Shown here: positions 32,268 through 39,305 of the stretch, piece after piece
How positions within the stretch are numbered: position 1 is the first letter of the stretch
How the letters are laid out: every line of letters begins with the position of its first letter
DNA from: Nitrososphaerota archaeon
GTDB lineage: Archaea > Thermoproteota > Nitrososphaeria > Nitrososphaerales > Nitrosopumilaceae
Length of the DNA stretch: 43,746 bases
Reading direction: 5' to 3'
Assembly (NCBI GenBank): GCA_016871975.1
Contig: VHBM01000002.1
Span: 1-43,746, forward strand
Notes under the pieces: generated by a model
What the model was told of the DNA's origin: nothing
The model's input: the letters and a program-made list of their open reading frames with translations, nothing else
Databases searched by the model: none
Made by a program: the position numbers and the translations under genes

Positions 32268-32414
32268 ATGGGTGTGGAATATTCTAAGATGATTAATTTC
32301 TACAAGTACCTAAAATGCCCTGACTGCCAGGAATCAGGCTTGTACTGCAAAAAGCATAAAGGCGAGGTAGAAAAAATACTGGCAGAAAATGGGCTAGTAC
32401 ATGGAAATTCTTGA
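32268..32414 (+). CDS. Zinc-binding-like micro-protein (48 aa), not in the ORF track
   Basis: The frame reads MGVEYSKMINFYKYL then CPDCQESGLYCKKH, giving C-x2-C-x7-C-x3-H-like ligands at residues about 17-30, followed by a charged helix ending VHGNS. This is a plausible small zinc-binding unit. Its 3' end overlaps the start of the GIY-YIG-like gene by 14 bases in another frame, which suggests coupled translation of the pair, as in other tightly packed archaeal operons. Function unknown. Confidence 0.55.
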   Translation: MGVEYSKMINFYKYLKCPDCQESGLYCKKHKGEVEKILAENGLVHGNS

Positions 32415-32721
32415 CGAGAAGGTTCACCTCTGGCTTGAAAGTACGAGGTTTGTAAAAGCCAAGTCCGGTGTGTATGTCCTTTATGATAAAAAACTAGAGG
32501 TAATTTACATTGGAGAAAGTGACAATCTTCAGAATGAATTTGCAAACTATGTTGACACAAACTTTGAGAACAATCCTTGTAAACAAAAAACGCATGCCTA
32601 TCAAAGAACGTTTATGACAGATCCACACGAGAAAAAAATCCAGCTCTTAGATGAATACAAGAAAAAGCATGGAAATATTCCCTGCTGTAATCTTGACATT
32701 GACTCAATAATTGTCACTTAA
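32401..32721 (+). CDS. GIY-YIG-like protein, catalytic Arg replaced
   Basis: The 106-residue protein shows the two hallmark strands of a GIY-YIG domain: SGVYVLYDKKLEVIYIGES (GVY...YIG). The usual arginine in the following helix (NLrxR) is absent: the segment reads NLQNEFANY. The rest fits the short single-domain form, with an acidic RTFMTDPHEKKIQLLDEYKKKHGNIPCCN stretch where the catalytic Glu would lie. Without the Arg, nuclease activity is doubtful, so it may bind nucleic acid or have another role. It overlaps the preceding zinc micro-protein and is presumably co-expressed. Family call moderate. Confidence 0.55.
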   Translation: MEILDEKVHLWLESTRFVKAKSGVYVLYDKKLEVIYIGESDNLQNEFANYVDTNFENNPCKQKTHAYQRTFMTDPHEKKIQLLDEYKKKHGNIPCCNLDIDSIIVT

Positions 32722-32797
32722 GTACGTCACTCTGTCAAGACTAGATAAAAAATTCTTTAGATGTAAAACAAGACTTGTTTTGGTTTTTTTATCACGA

Positions 32798-32935
32798 TTA
32801 ATGGCTATGTCCGCAACCACAGGAATCATGACCCGAGTGAGTCTCTTGTTCCTTACCCACACATCTAGAACACTTGTTTGAGCCAGTAGGAGAAAAGAAT
32901 CCAATCCCACACACTACACATTTCATACTTGTCAT
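32798..32935 (-). CDS. Cys/His-rich zinc-ribbon micro-protein (45 aa), not in the ORF track
   Basis: The frame encodes MTSMKCVVCGIGFFSPTG followed by NKCSRCVG, i.e. two CxxC pairs spaced as in a zinc ribbon, then a His/Cys-rich tail (HSGHDSCGCGHSH) that could bind an additional metal. The alternative ATG at 32926 removes three residues. The metal-binding tail resembles those of metal chaperones or nickel/zinc-handling peptides, but the function is unknown. The Cys/His pattern is too ordered for a chance frame. Confidence 0.65.
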   Translation of the reverse strand: MTSMKCVVCGIGFFSPTGSNKCSRCVGKEQETHSGHDSCGCGHSH

Positions 32936-33017
32936 ACATGAATTCACTTGTACCTGTATTTATCTGGTCTGATTATGATTAGCTAAACACAACCTTGCTA
33001 TTTGTACCACAATAAAG

Positions 33018-33093
33018 TGCTCCCGCCGGGATTTGAACCCGGGATCACTGCCTTGAGAGGGCAGTATGCTTAGCCGGACTACACCACAGGAGC
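33018..33093 (-). tRNA. tRNA-Glu (CTC)
   Basis: The minus strand folds as a complete cloverleaf: acceptor GCTCCTG/CGGGAGC (one G.U), anticodon stem CTGCC/GGCAG with loop CTCTCAA giving anticodon CTC, and T arm CCGGG-TTCAAAT-CCCGG. The discriminator is A. CCA is not encoded, unlike the tRNA-Gly gene. No intron. A TATA-like CTTTAAATT lies about 30 bases upstream. Confidence 0.96.
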
Positions 33094-33118
33094 TCAAGGT
33101 AAGTGCCATAACTAATTC

Positions 33119-33127
33119 AATTTAAAG
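33119..33127 (-). promoter_or_regulatory. TATA box for tRNA-Glu
   Basis: CTTTAAATT on the minus strand is centred about 30 bases before the mature 5' end. Confidence 0.4.
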
Positions 33128-33166
33128 GAATGTTTTCACATTGAATTATTTGGTTAAAATAAGTAA

Positions 33167-34084
33167 TTGATATCCTTTAAACAAAAATTCTCAAGTAATT
33201 TTTCTGTGGACATAAAAAAATTATTGTCAAATCTGGCAGGCGATTCTCCTGTTGGACTAGGTGGATGTCAAGCTCAAAAAAATAATTTTAGTTGCTGTGA
33301 ATACAACGTTACAATTTTTGATAATACAAACGAAAATGACTTGGTAAAAGACGTAGATGGCCAGCTAATCAAAATTCATCATGGCTTGCTGTCAGGTGCA
33401 AGCTTGGATGCATTAATACAATATGATAACATGCAAATTCTTTTTGATGAGCAGTGGGAACTAAATACTGTTTTATCAAGTATCAAGGAAAAAAGAAACC
33501 ACTTTTTTGATTCTTTTGCAAAAAGCTGTCTTGTTGATGCAACAATTTGCGCAACAAAAGCAAAAGATGGAATACAAAATAATGATCCATTTACATCATC
33601 ATGGGTAAAGTGTGCAGCATATTTTATTGCCGATGCAATATTAGTACACAATCTTAGGCGGCCAAGTCCAGCACACATGCTTGAAGACATACGAAGATTT
33701 GAAAAAAATAGATTCAATGAAAACTTTACGATAGTAAATGAATGCATTGGAATTGAAAGGGCGACCTCTTCACTTCTTTTGAGAATGCTAAAATCAACAA
33801 TAGGTTTTTCAGATATTGTTGAGACAAACAACCACTCAAAAATAATTCAAAAAAAATATGATTACTTTATTGAAAACTCGCTTTTCTCTGATTGCTATTT
33901 CTATCTAGGTTATATCAACAAAAGCAACATGATCAAAATCAAGCAAAGTCTGCATAGGAGACCTGAGCTGATTCATGTGTTAAAGGTGGCCTTTGATGTA
34001 GAAAGCGACATGGCAAAAATTGAAGCACAGGCAAGTACCTTACACCATACAGCAAACCAAATGCTGGCTATATTAAACGCGTAA
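33167..34084 (+). CDS. Conserved-looking protein of unknown function
   Basis: I do not recognise this 305-residue soluble protein. It begins at TTG (ISFKQKFSSNFSVDIKKLLSNL). The first third contains a Cys-containing GGCQAQKNNFSCCEYNVTIFDN segment and a strand-turn pattern; DGQLIKIHHG is followed by helical sequence with scattered Cys (AKSCLVDATICATKAK, SSWVKCAAYFIAD) and a long charged C-terminal helix ending NQMLAILNA. The LVHNLRRPSPAHMLEDIRRFE stretch is strongly basic then acidic. The N-terminal strand/DN pattern might suggest a nucleotidyltransferase-like fold, but no catalytic motif is clear. It is single, between tRNA-Glu and the metallothionein-like gene. Confidence 0.6.
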   Translation: MISFKQKFSSNFSVDIKKLLSNLAGDSPVGLGGCQAQKNNFSCCEYNVTIFDNTNENDLVKDVDGQLIKIHHGLLSGASLDALIQYDNMQILFDEQWELNTVLSSIKEKRNHFFDSFAKSCLVDATICATKAKDGIQNNDPFTSSWVKCAAYFIADAILVHNLRRPSPAHMLEDIRRFEKNRFNENFTIVNECIGIERATSSLLLRMLKSTIGFSDIVETNNHSKIIQKKYDYFIENSLFSDCYFYLGYINKSNMIKIKQSLHRRPELIHVLKVAFDVESDMAKIEAQASTLHHTANQMLAILNA

Positions 34085-34104
34085 TTTTGACAGTATTTGA
34101 AAAC

Positions 34105-34112
34105 TTTTAAAA
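34105..34112 (+). promoter_or_regulatory. TATA box for the metallothionein-like gene
   Basis: TTTTAAAA is centred about 27 bases before the ATG at 34136, so the track's earlier ATG (34097) precedes the promoter and is not the start. Confidence 0.55.
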
Positions 34113-34135
34113 CCCCGACTGCGATCCACAAAGAC

Positions 34136-34282
34136 ATGGTAGATCAAGCTTGTGGATGCGAAGCCGATAGCGGCGATCCCGACTACGCATGTGATTGTGC
34201 TATGCAAGGTCATTGTATTTGCAGTCAAGATTGCAAATGCAAAACAGATGTATGCAAAGAAGCAGTCCGTGGACTACGTTAG
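34136..34282 (+). CDS. Metallothionein-like cysteine-rich peptide (48 aa)
   Basis: The peptide starts MVDQACGCEADSG and contains nine Cys in 48 residues, mostly as CxC pairs (CGC, CDC, CIC, CKC), plus one His between them. CxC pairs are typical of metallothioneins, which bind Zn, Cu or Cd in thiolate clusters. The track's frame begins 13 residues earlier, but a TATA box sits between, so the leaderless ATG at 34136 is the likely start. It is transcribed alone, convergent with a CxC-containing small gene. Copper demand of ammonia oxidation makes metal buffering plausible; metal identity is unknown. Confidence 0.75.
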   Translation: MVDQACGCEADSGDPDYACDCAMQGHCICSQDCKCKTDVCKEAVRGLR

Positions 34283-34321
34283 AAAACTTTTCACTCTTTC
34301 TTTTTTGTAAAATCTAAAATG

Positions 34322-34486
34322 CTACTCTTTTTCTTCAAGGCCCCAAGACTTTACAAGTTCTTTTTGAAAATTATCTGCCTGTTTTTCATTTAATGGGTCT
34401 CCACAATTTTTGTGTGTTGGCACAACAGTCATTCCAGCCAGCTTGAATTCTACTTCATAGAGATGAACTTTGGAGCAGTCGCACAT
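34322..34486 (-). CDS. Small CxC-containing protein (54 aa), not in the ORF track
   Basis: The frame begins MCDCSKVHLYEVEFKLAGM, continues PTHKNCGDPLNEKQ and ends GLEEKE. It has an N-terminal CxC, two His and a later Cys (residues 2, 4, 7, about 25 and 28), which could form a metal site. A TATA-like CAAATATAGA (34511-34520) lies about 29 bases ahead of the ATG on the minus strand. It converges on the metallothionein-like gene with about 40 bases between stops, and is divergent from the KNNAKWW-repeat secreted protein. Confidence 0.6.
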   Translation of the reverse strand: MCDCSKVHLYEVEFKLAGMTVVPTHKNCGDPLNEKQADNFQKELVKSWGLEEKE

Positions 34487-34510
34487 ATTCTAGCAATTTT
34501 CTGCATCGCC

Positions 34511-34520
34511 TCTATATTTG
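34511..34520 (-). promoter_or_regulatory. TATA-like box for the 54-aa CxC gene
   Basis: CAAATATAGA on the minus strand is centred about 29 bases before the ATG at 34486. Confidence 0.4.
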
Positions 34521-34565
34521 CTTATTTGAAACCTTTAACTAGGGAAAATCACAAATTAGTTTTAG

Positions 34566-36026
34566 TTGAAGTCATTTCCTTTTGTTGTATCTTTACTTGT
34601 TGTTATGATAATAGGAGCAAGCGCACCAAATGCTTTTGCACAGTTTCAGTCTGGTGGAGTAAACAAGCCAGGTGACTGGTATGTTGGTGAAGGATTAAAG
34701 GTTGGAGATCAATTTAGTTACAGATTATGTTATGTAGACTATAAGGAATGTGCAGAATTTCAAATTGACTTTTGGATATCTGGAGAAAAAAAGACTGGAA
34801 CTGAGGAAAAATGGCTTGCTCAGACTGTAATCTATGATGGAAATAAAATTGTCAAAGGTGAAATGGAGCTTGGTAAGGTTGCACCAGAACCAACTGGTGG
34901 TAGTACAGAATTATCAGTATATCGAGGTGCTTTCAAATCATCACTAGCATGGCTATCTGCATATGCAACAAACAGCCCTGGCGATGCAGTTAAAGGACCA
35001 AAAAAGTTTTCTGCTCCATCTTGGGGTAAAATTGGAAATATTGGCGGAGAACAAATTATCCCAACTGCACTTGAAACAATAACTGTACCTGAAGGAAAAT
35101 TTGAAACTGTTGTGATTCAGTGGAAAACTGGTGGATACTTCAATAATGTCTGGATAGTAGATGAGTTTCCTTTTCCAATAAAGGCAAGTACTTGGGCACA
35201 TGTTGCAGAAGGAATACCTCCACAAGAGTATAGATTTGAGCTTTTAGACTATAAACAAAATGTCAAAACGGATCCATTTTCTGGAATAGTTCCAACTCCT
35301 CTAGACCAAAGTACCGCAGGTTGTCCTAAAAACTATAGTCTTGTAGAAAAAAGGGGAAACACAAAACAATTTACAATGATAGTTGAGGTAAAATATGGGC
35401 CACCAAACCCTGTTCCTAGCTGCCAAATAGAGTGGTTTATCAATTTCAAAAACAAGTATGATGAGACAAAGTTCCTAAATCAGGTACACTATGATATCTT
35501 GGTAGTAGATGATAGCCTCAAGCCAATACGCTCAATTGCACAAGATGATGGAAGACAAAAGCTGTTTAGCGCATCAGGACAGGTTCAAACATTTACAATA
35601 GTAAAGGAAAAGCCAGGAACAGCACATTATGTAATATGGATATATGGAACAAATCCTGAACAAATCATTCCACCTGCAGAGGAGCTTGACTATTTCCAAG
35701 TAGATATTCCAATTTCAAGTAAATCTTCACAAACCCCTATAGGTACAACACTAAACATTCCAACTTGGATAAAGAACAATGCAAAATGGTGGTCAGCTGG
35801 CACAATTGGAGATTCTGACTTTATTTCAGGAATACAATACTTGATTAATCAAGGGATAATGAAAATTCCACAAACAACACTTGGTAGCAGCACCGGCTCA
35901 AACGTCATTCCAACTTGGGTAAAGAACAATGCAAAATGGTGGTCTGAAGGCACTATAGGTGATCAAGACTTTGTCTCAGGAATTCAATACTTGATAACAA
36001 ACGGAATTTTAAAAATTAAACAATAA
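34566..36026 (+). CDS. Secreted protein with two C-terminal KNNAKWW repeats
   Basis: The 486-residue protein begins at TTG with a signal peptide (about 1-25, ending NAFAQ). The mature part (about 30-375) is strand-rich and of unknown family, with the opening GDWYVGEGLKVGDQFSYRLCYVDY. The C-terminus has two 38-40-residue repeats: IPTWIKNNAKWWSAGTIGDSDFISGIQYLI and IPTWVKNNAKWWSEGTIGDQDFVSGIQYLI. I recall this W-KNNAKWW repeat as recurring in secreted thaumarchaeal proteins, probably a surface-attachment or sorting element. There is no terminal membrane helix. A CTTTAAC element lies about 30 bases ahead. Function of the N-terminal domain unknown. Confidence 0.75.
   Translation: MKSFPFVVSLLVVMIIGASAPNAFAQFQSGGVNKPGDWYVGEGLKVGDQFSYRLCYVDYKECAEFQIDFWISGEKKTGTEEKWLAQTVIYDGNKIVKGEMELGKVAPEPTGGSTELSVYRGAFKSSLAWLSAYATNSPGDAVKGPKKFSAPSWGKIGNIGGEQIIPTALETITVPEGKFETVVIQWKTGGYFNNVWIVDEFPFPIKASTWAHVAEGIPPQEYRFELLDYKQNVKTDPFSGIVPTPLDQSTAGCPKNYSLVEKRGNTKQFTMIVEVKYGPPNPVPSCQIEWFINFKNKYDETKFLNQVHYDILVVDDSLKPIRSIAQDDGRQKLFSASGQVQTFTIVKEKPGTAHYVIWIYGTNPEQIIPPAEELDYFQVDIPISSKSSQTPIGTTLNIPTWIKNNAKWWSAGTIGDSDFISGIQYLINQGIMKIPQTTLGSSTGSNVIPTWVKNNAKWWSEGTIGDQDFVSGIQYLITNGILKIKQ
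35754..36015 (+). repeat. Two copies of the KNNAKWW repeat
   Basis: A roughly 39-residue unit occurs twice at the C-terminus of the secreted protein, separated by a Ser/Thr-rich linker. The strings AAGAACAATGCAAAATGGTG recur in both. The repeat is about 120 bases with about 160 bases between copy starts. Confidence 0.85.
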
Positions 36027-36064
36027 ATTTCTCAAATTTGTTTATCAGCTTAAAGTGAAATGAT

Positions 36065-36421
36065 TTGACTGGGCTTTTTAGCTATCCAAAACGTCACCTA
36101 CGAAAGCTTGTAAAAGATGGAGACTATCTTGAGGCAATTGAATTTGGAAAAAACCTTGAAAAAAAACACTCTGATCCTGATCTATTATTTATGATTGCTA
36201 GCATATACTACCTCAACGGTGATGCACAAAACACACTGTTATATCTTGATAAGACATTGACACTAAACCAAAATGATACAGAGGCTCTTCTCATGAAGGC
36301 AAATCTGCATCTTTACTTAAAAGATAAAGAACAAGCAGCTGATTGTTGTGAGAGGCTGCGCAAAATTGATCCACAAAACAAGGAAATAGACGAAATACTA
36401 GACAAGCTGGAAAAATTATAG
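36065..36421 (+). CDS. TPR-repeat protein
   Basis: The 118-residue protein consists of about three tetratricopeptide repeats: GDYLEAIEFGKNLEKKHSDPDLLFMIASIYYLNGDAQNTLLYLDKTLTLNQNDTEALLMKANLHLYLKDKEQAADCCERLRKIDPQN is the diagnostic run in summary form, with alternating small and aromatic residues at helix contacts. It likely serves as a protein-binding scaffold in the cytoplasm. It starts at TTG (TGLFSYPKRH); an earlier ATG in another frame is not usable. It is convergent with the next gene, with one base between the ends. No partner can be named. Confidence 0.75.
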   Translation: MTGLFSYPKRHLRKLVKDGDYLEAIEFGKNLEKKHSDPDLLFMIASIYYLNGDAQNTLLYLDKTLTLNQNDTEALLMKANLHLYLKDKEQAADCCERLRKIDPQNKEIDEILDKLEKL

Positions 36422-36422
36422 A

Positions 36423-36914
36423 CTATTTAGCATTAGCTGAATTTGGATTAACTAGATAAACCTCGTCAAGCAACCAGTTACAAAACCTTGTTACCTTATC
36501 TGAAAATTTGCACCAAATATGCAACGAATGAGGTAAAATGTCAATTCTTCCTGAATCAAGAAAAACCTTGACGCCTTCTTTTCCCTCATACATGTAGGCA
36601 TCTTCAGCTTTTACTTTGCCTAACATTTCTATTGCTTTTGATTTTATAATATCCCTGTTGATTGGAAATCTCTTTTTTTCCATATCAACAATTATGCTAA
36701 GATCCTGTGTCCCATACGAGTCAAAATCATAGATTTTTTCTTTTTTTGAAAAATTTACCAGTAACTTTACGTTATACTTTGTGCCTACCTGAGTGCCAAT
36801 TTCTGTAATCTTTGTGTACGCCATTGCAGGATTTTTGTTTAACATGAATCTAATCTGGGGCAAATTAGACTTTAGCTCCTTTTTCAAACTAGCAGCTATT
36901 GCCTCAAAACTCAT
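36423..36914 (-). CDS. Unknown soluble protein
   Basis: I do not recognise this 163-residue protein. The first third is helical (FEAIAASLKKELKSNLPQIRFML), then comes a strand-rich middle (KYNVKLLVNFSKKEKIYDFDSYGTQDLSIIVD), an LGKVKAEDAYMYEGKEGVKVFLDSGRID segment, and an aromatic/Cys tail (HIWCKFSDKVTRFCNWLL). There is no signal peptide. It is divergent from the next gene. A function is not inferred. Confidence 0.55.
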   Translation of the reverse strand: MSFEAIAASLKKELKSNLPQIRFMLNKNPAMAYTKITEIGTQVGTKYNVKLLVNFSKKEKIYDFDSYGTQDLSIIVDMEKKRFPINRDIIKSKAIEMLGKVKAEDAYMYEGKEGVKVFLDSGRIDILPHSLHIWCKFSDKVTRFCNWLLDEVYLVNPNSANAK

Positions 36915-36999
36915 GATACAAAATTTTGCTAGTTGTCATATTCATTGATTTCTAAAATCTTTGGATTGGTTTTTTTATGCAGTCATTTCTTTAGATTCT

Positions 37000-37644
37000 G
37001 TGGCGCTACCAATAGATTTTGACAAATTACGTGTTGATGAAGCCTCAGAAAGGGCAAGCAGTGTTGAGGACTATAAGGTAACATGCATGGAATTTATCAA
37101 AGATATTTCTAGCGACTATCTTGAATGGGTTGATTACTACAAACTTCCTCAAGAAGAGGACAAAATACGCAGAGACGCGATTGCTGCTATAGTTGAGAGA
37201 ACAAATGAATGGATAGCAAAGGTTGCCCAAACCATAAAGGGTGTTGATGTTGTCATGAATGATGGTGTTCAAAAAATGGCAGAAGCTACTGCTGGCAAGC
37301 CTTTCCAGATTGGTGTTTTTGTAAACAAAAAAGCCGGATATACTCAGGCAAATCCAGGACTCATAGACGTTAATGTAAAAGCGGCAGGAAGAGAAAGCAG
37401 AAAAACAAAACTTGGGTTTCACCACCTTGATCAGCGATTTCGAATAGAAACTACCGGAAAGGCATTTTTTGATGAAGGCTCAATACCGCAAGAAGAGTTT
37501 GACTTGATGGATGTAAACCTAAAACTTCATACAGAAGAATGCAAGCAGCGTGATGTTATTTCATTTACTGTAATTGTTTCTGAGATAAAAGATGGTTCTG
37601 AACTAGATAGAAGAGGAGTTACCACCATTGTTCATATTGTTTAG
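37000..37644 (+). CDS. Unknown soluble protein, GTG start preferred
   Basis: This 214-residue protein (track start at TTG 36961 gives 227) begins VALPIDFDKLRVDEASERA if the GTG at 37000 is used. A T-rich TATA-like stretch around 36968-36978 lies about 27 bases ahead, supporting the shorter start. The N-terminal half is helical (ASSVEDYKVTCMEFIKDISSDYLEW, RRDAIAAIVERTNEW), the C-terminal half strand-like (GFHHLDQRFRIETTGKAFF, DVISFTVIVSEIKDG). No catalytic motif, signal peptide or membrane helix. Unknown function; single gene. Confidence 0.6.
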   Translation: MALPIDFDKLRVDEASERASSVEDYKVTCMEFIKDISSDYLEWVDYYKLPQEEDKIRRDAIAAIVERTNEWIAKVAQTIKGVDVVMNDGVQKMAEATAGKPFQIGVFVNKKAGYTQANPGLIDVNVKAAGRESRKTKLGFHHLDQRFRIETTGKAFFDEGSIPQEEFDLMDVNLKLHTEECKQRDVISFTVIVSEIKDGSELDRRGVTTIVHIV

Positions 37645-37709
37645 TTACCTACGACTTTAGATCTAATTGTATTTCAGCGAAAACCCTCAGGTCAAGTAAT
37701 TTAACTACA

Positions 37710-38213
37710 ATGATTGAAAATTCTGATATTGGCTGTCATAAATCAATCCTAGAAAGGTTGGCCATGTCAAAGCTTGAAGGAATGCCAGGAAAAATTTGTA
37801 CTGCCGATGAATTTACAGGGAAAAAGGTAGTAGACAGAGAAGGAATAGCATATGGAAAGGTCAAGCATATTCACATACACCCAGAAACAATGACAGTGTC
37901 AGGTGTTACAATCCATGAGGGATTTAACAATGATTATTTTCTGTCAAATGAATATATTGACAAGTTTACAGAAAAATCGCTTTTACTAAACATCCCGCCA
38001 ATTAGACCAAATGCCCATGTAGTTGATATTGATGGACACAAAATCGGCACTGTCAAAAGACTGCAAAGAAACCCACAAACATATGAGCTTGAATCACTTG
38101 AAATAGCGTCTGGCTTGATGAAAACAAAGATTGTTTCCAAATCACATGTTTGGGGTGTTGGCGAAAAAATCATTTTAGACATGACAAAAGAAGAATACAA
38201 GAATCTAAAATAA
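37710..38213 (+). CDS. PRC-barrel-type protein
   Basis: The protein has two PRC-barrel-like modules: GKKVVDREGIAYGKVKHIHIHPETMTVSGVTI (about 37-68) and AHVVDIDGHKIGTVKRLQRNPQTYELESLEI (about 107-138). PRC barrels are small beta-barrels found in RimM and photosynthetic reaction centre H, used for protein or RNA contacts. There is one stray His/Cys near the N-terminus. The ATG at 37764 (MSKLEGMPGK) is an alternative start giving 149 residues, without the 18-residue lead. Role unknown; it lies ahead of the ABC exporter but with its own spacing of 90 bases. Confidence 0.7.
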   Translation: MIENSDIGCHKSILERLAMSKLEGMPGKICTADEFTGKKVVDREGIAYGKVKHIHIHPETMTVSGVTIHEGFNNDYFLSNEYIDKFTEKSLLLNIPPIRPNAHVVDIDGHKIGTVKRLQRNPQTYELESLEIASGLMKTKIVSKSHVWGVGEKIILDMTKEEYKNLK

Positions 38214-38280
38214 AATATCAATTTTTACATTATTTTTTTCCTACGAAGACTATTTTACGTTGTATGTAATGGTGTTACCA

Positions 38281-38290
38281 TTTTATAATT
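38281..38290 (+). promoter_or_regulatory. TATA box for the ABC exporter operon
   Basis: TTTTATAATT is centred about 19-23 bases before the ATG at 38304. It lies just before the track's longer frame start (38289), so that frame's extra five residues are unlikely. Confidence 0.45.
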
Positions 38291-38303
38291 GCACAATCTG
38301 CTC

Positions 38304-39305
38304 ATGTTATTGTATGCAATTGAGACAAATTCACTAACAAAGGAATTTGACAAGGTAAGGGCAGTAGACAACATTTCATTTAAGGTAGATACAGGTGAGA
38401 TCTTTGGTTTTCTTGGCCCAAACGGTGCAGGAAAAAGTACAACAATGATGATACTTACTACCCTTTTAAAACCAACATCAGGAAATGCATCAGTTTCAGG
38501 CTTTGATGTAGTTTCTCAGGCAACAAAGGTACGGCAAAACATTGGATATGTACAACAGGAAATTTCAGTAGATGAATTTCTCTCAGGAAGGGAAAATCTT
38601 CTCATTCAAGCCAGACTTAATCATGTTCCAAAGGATCAAGTGGAAAAAAGAATCGATGAGGTTTTAGATCTTGTAGAGCTAACCGACAAACAAAAAGACG
38701 CTGCGTTGACATATTCAGGTGGAATGCGAAAAAGACTCGATATTGCAGGCGGCTTGCTAAACAGACCCAAGGTACTGTTCTTAGATGAGCCAACAGTTGG
38801 GCTTGATATTCAAACAAGGCGCAAGATATGGGAGTATATTAAAAAAATACATGTGGAATTTGAGATGTCAATTTTTCTTAGTACCCATTACATGGAAGAA
38901 GCAGACCAACTCTGTGATAGAATTGCCATAATTGATTATGGCAAAATCCAAGCCAATGATACCCCAAAATCTATGAAAACTGCGCTAGGAAATTACAGCG
39001 TTACATTTACAATTAATGATCTAAACAAGAAAAGCAATTTTCTTGAGAAAATAAAAGAAATCGAATATGTAAAAGACATCACAATAAAAGATGAAAAAAT
39101 AACTGTCTTTTCATCAAAAGAAGCAATAATGTATTCGATTTTTAATTTATCGTCAGGTCTTGGAATAGAAATCAACTCAATTACATTTACCCAGCCAACA
39201 CTTGATGATGTTTTCATTGCATATACGGGCCATGATCTAAGAGATAATGTAGGAACCTACGATAGAAGAAAAGAGCACATAAAAATGAAAAGAATTAGAG
39301 CATGA
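38304..39305 (+). CDS. ABC transporter ATP-binding protein, DrrA family
   Basis: The 333-residue ATPase of an exporter energises a two-gene ABC-2 system. Motifs are complete: Walker A GPNGAGKST (about residue 38), Q-loop QQE, signature YSGGMRKRL, Walker B VLFLDEPTVGLD and the H-loop STHYMEE. A C-terminal 95-residue domain (about 225-320) is the DrrA C-terminal region ending TLDDVFIAYTGHDLRD. The start at ATG 38304 is chosen by the TATA box; the track's 38289 adds MHNLL. The permease gene overlaps its stop by four bases. Likely exports a hydrophobic compound or lipid/polysaccharide; substrate not readable. Confidence 0.93.
   Translation: MLLYAIETNSLTKEFDKVRAVDNISFKVDTGEIFGFLGPNGAGKSTTMMILTTLLKPTSGNASVSGFDVVSQATKVRQNIGYVQQEISVDEFLSGRENLLIQARLNHVPKDQVEKRIDEVLDLVELTDKQKDAALTYSGGMRKRLDIAGGLLNRPKVLFLDEPTVGLDIQTRRKIWEYIKKIHVEFEMSIFLSTHYMEEADQLCDRIAIIDYGKIQANDTPKSMKTALGNYSVTFTINDLNKKSNFLEKIKEIEYVKDITIKDEKITVFSSKEAIMYSIFNLSSGLGIEINSITFTQPTLDDVFIAYTGHDLRDNVGTYDRRKEHIKMKRIRA

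Noticed and set aside
32160-32291. Short + strand frame MKTLVYDLNFLISVLL...
   Set aside because: AT-rich, no promoter, overlaps the start of the better-supported 48-aa zinc ORF in another frame; likely chance.
33379-33831. 150-aa minus-strand ORF opposite the 305-aa gene
   Set aside because: Antisense shadow with no promoter or motif; the plus strand frame is much longer.
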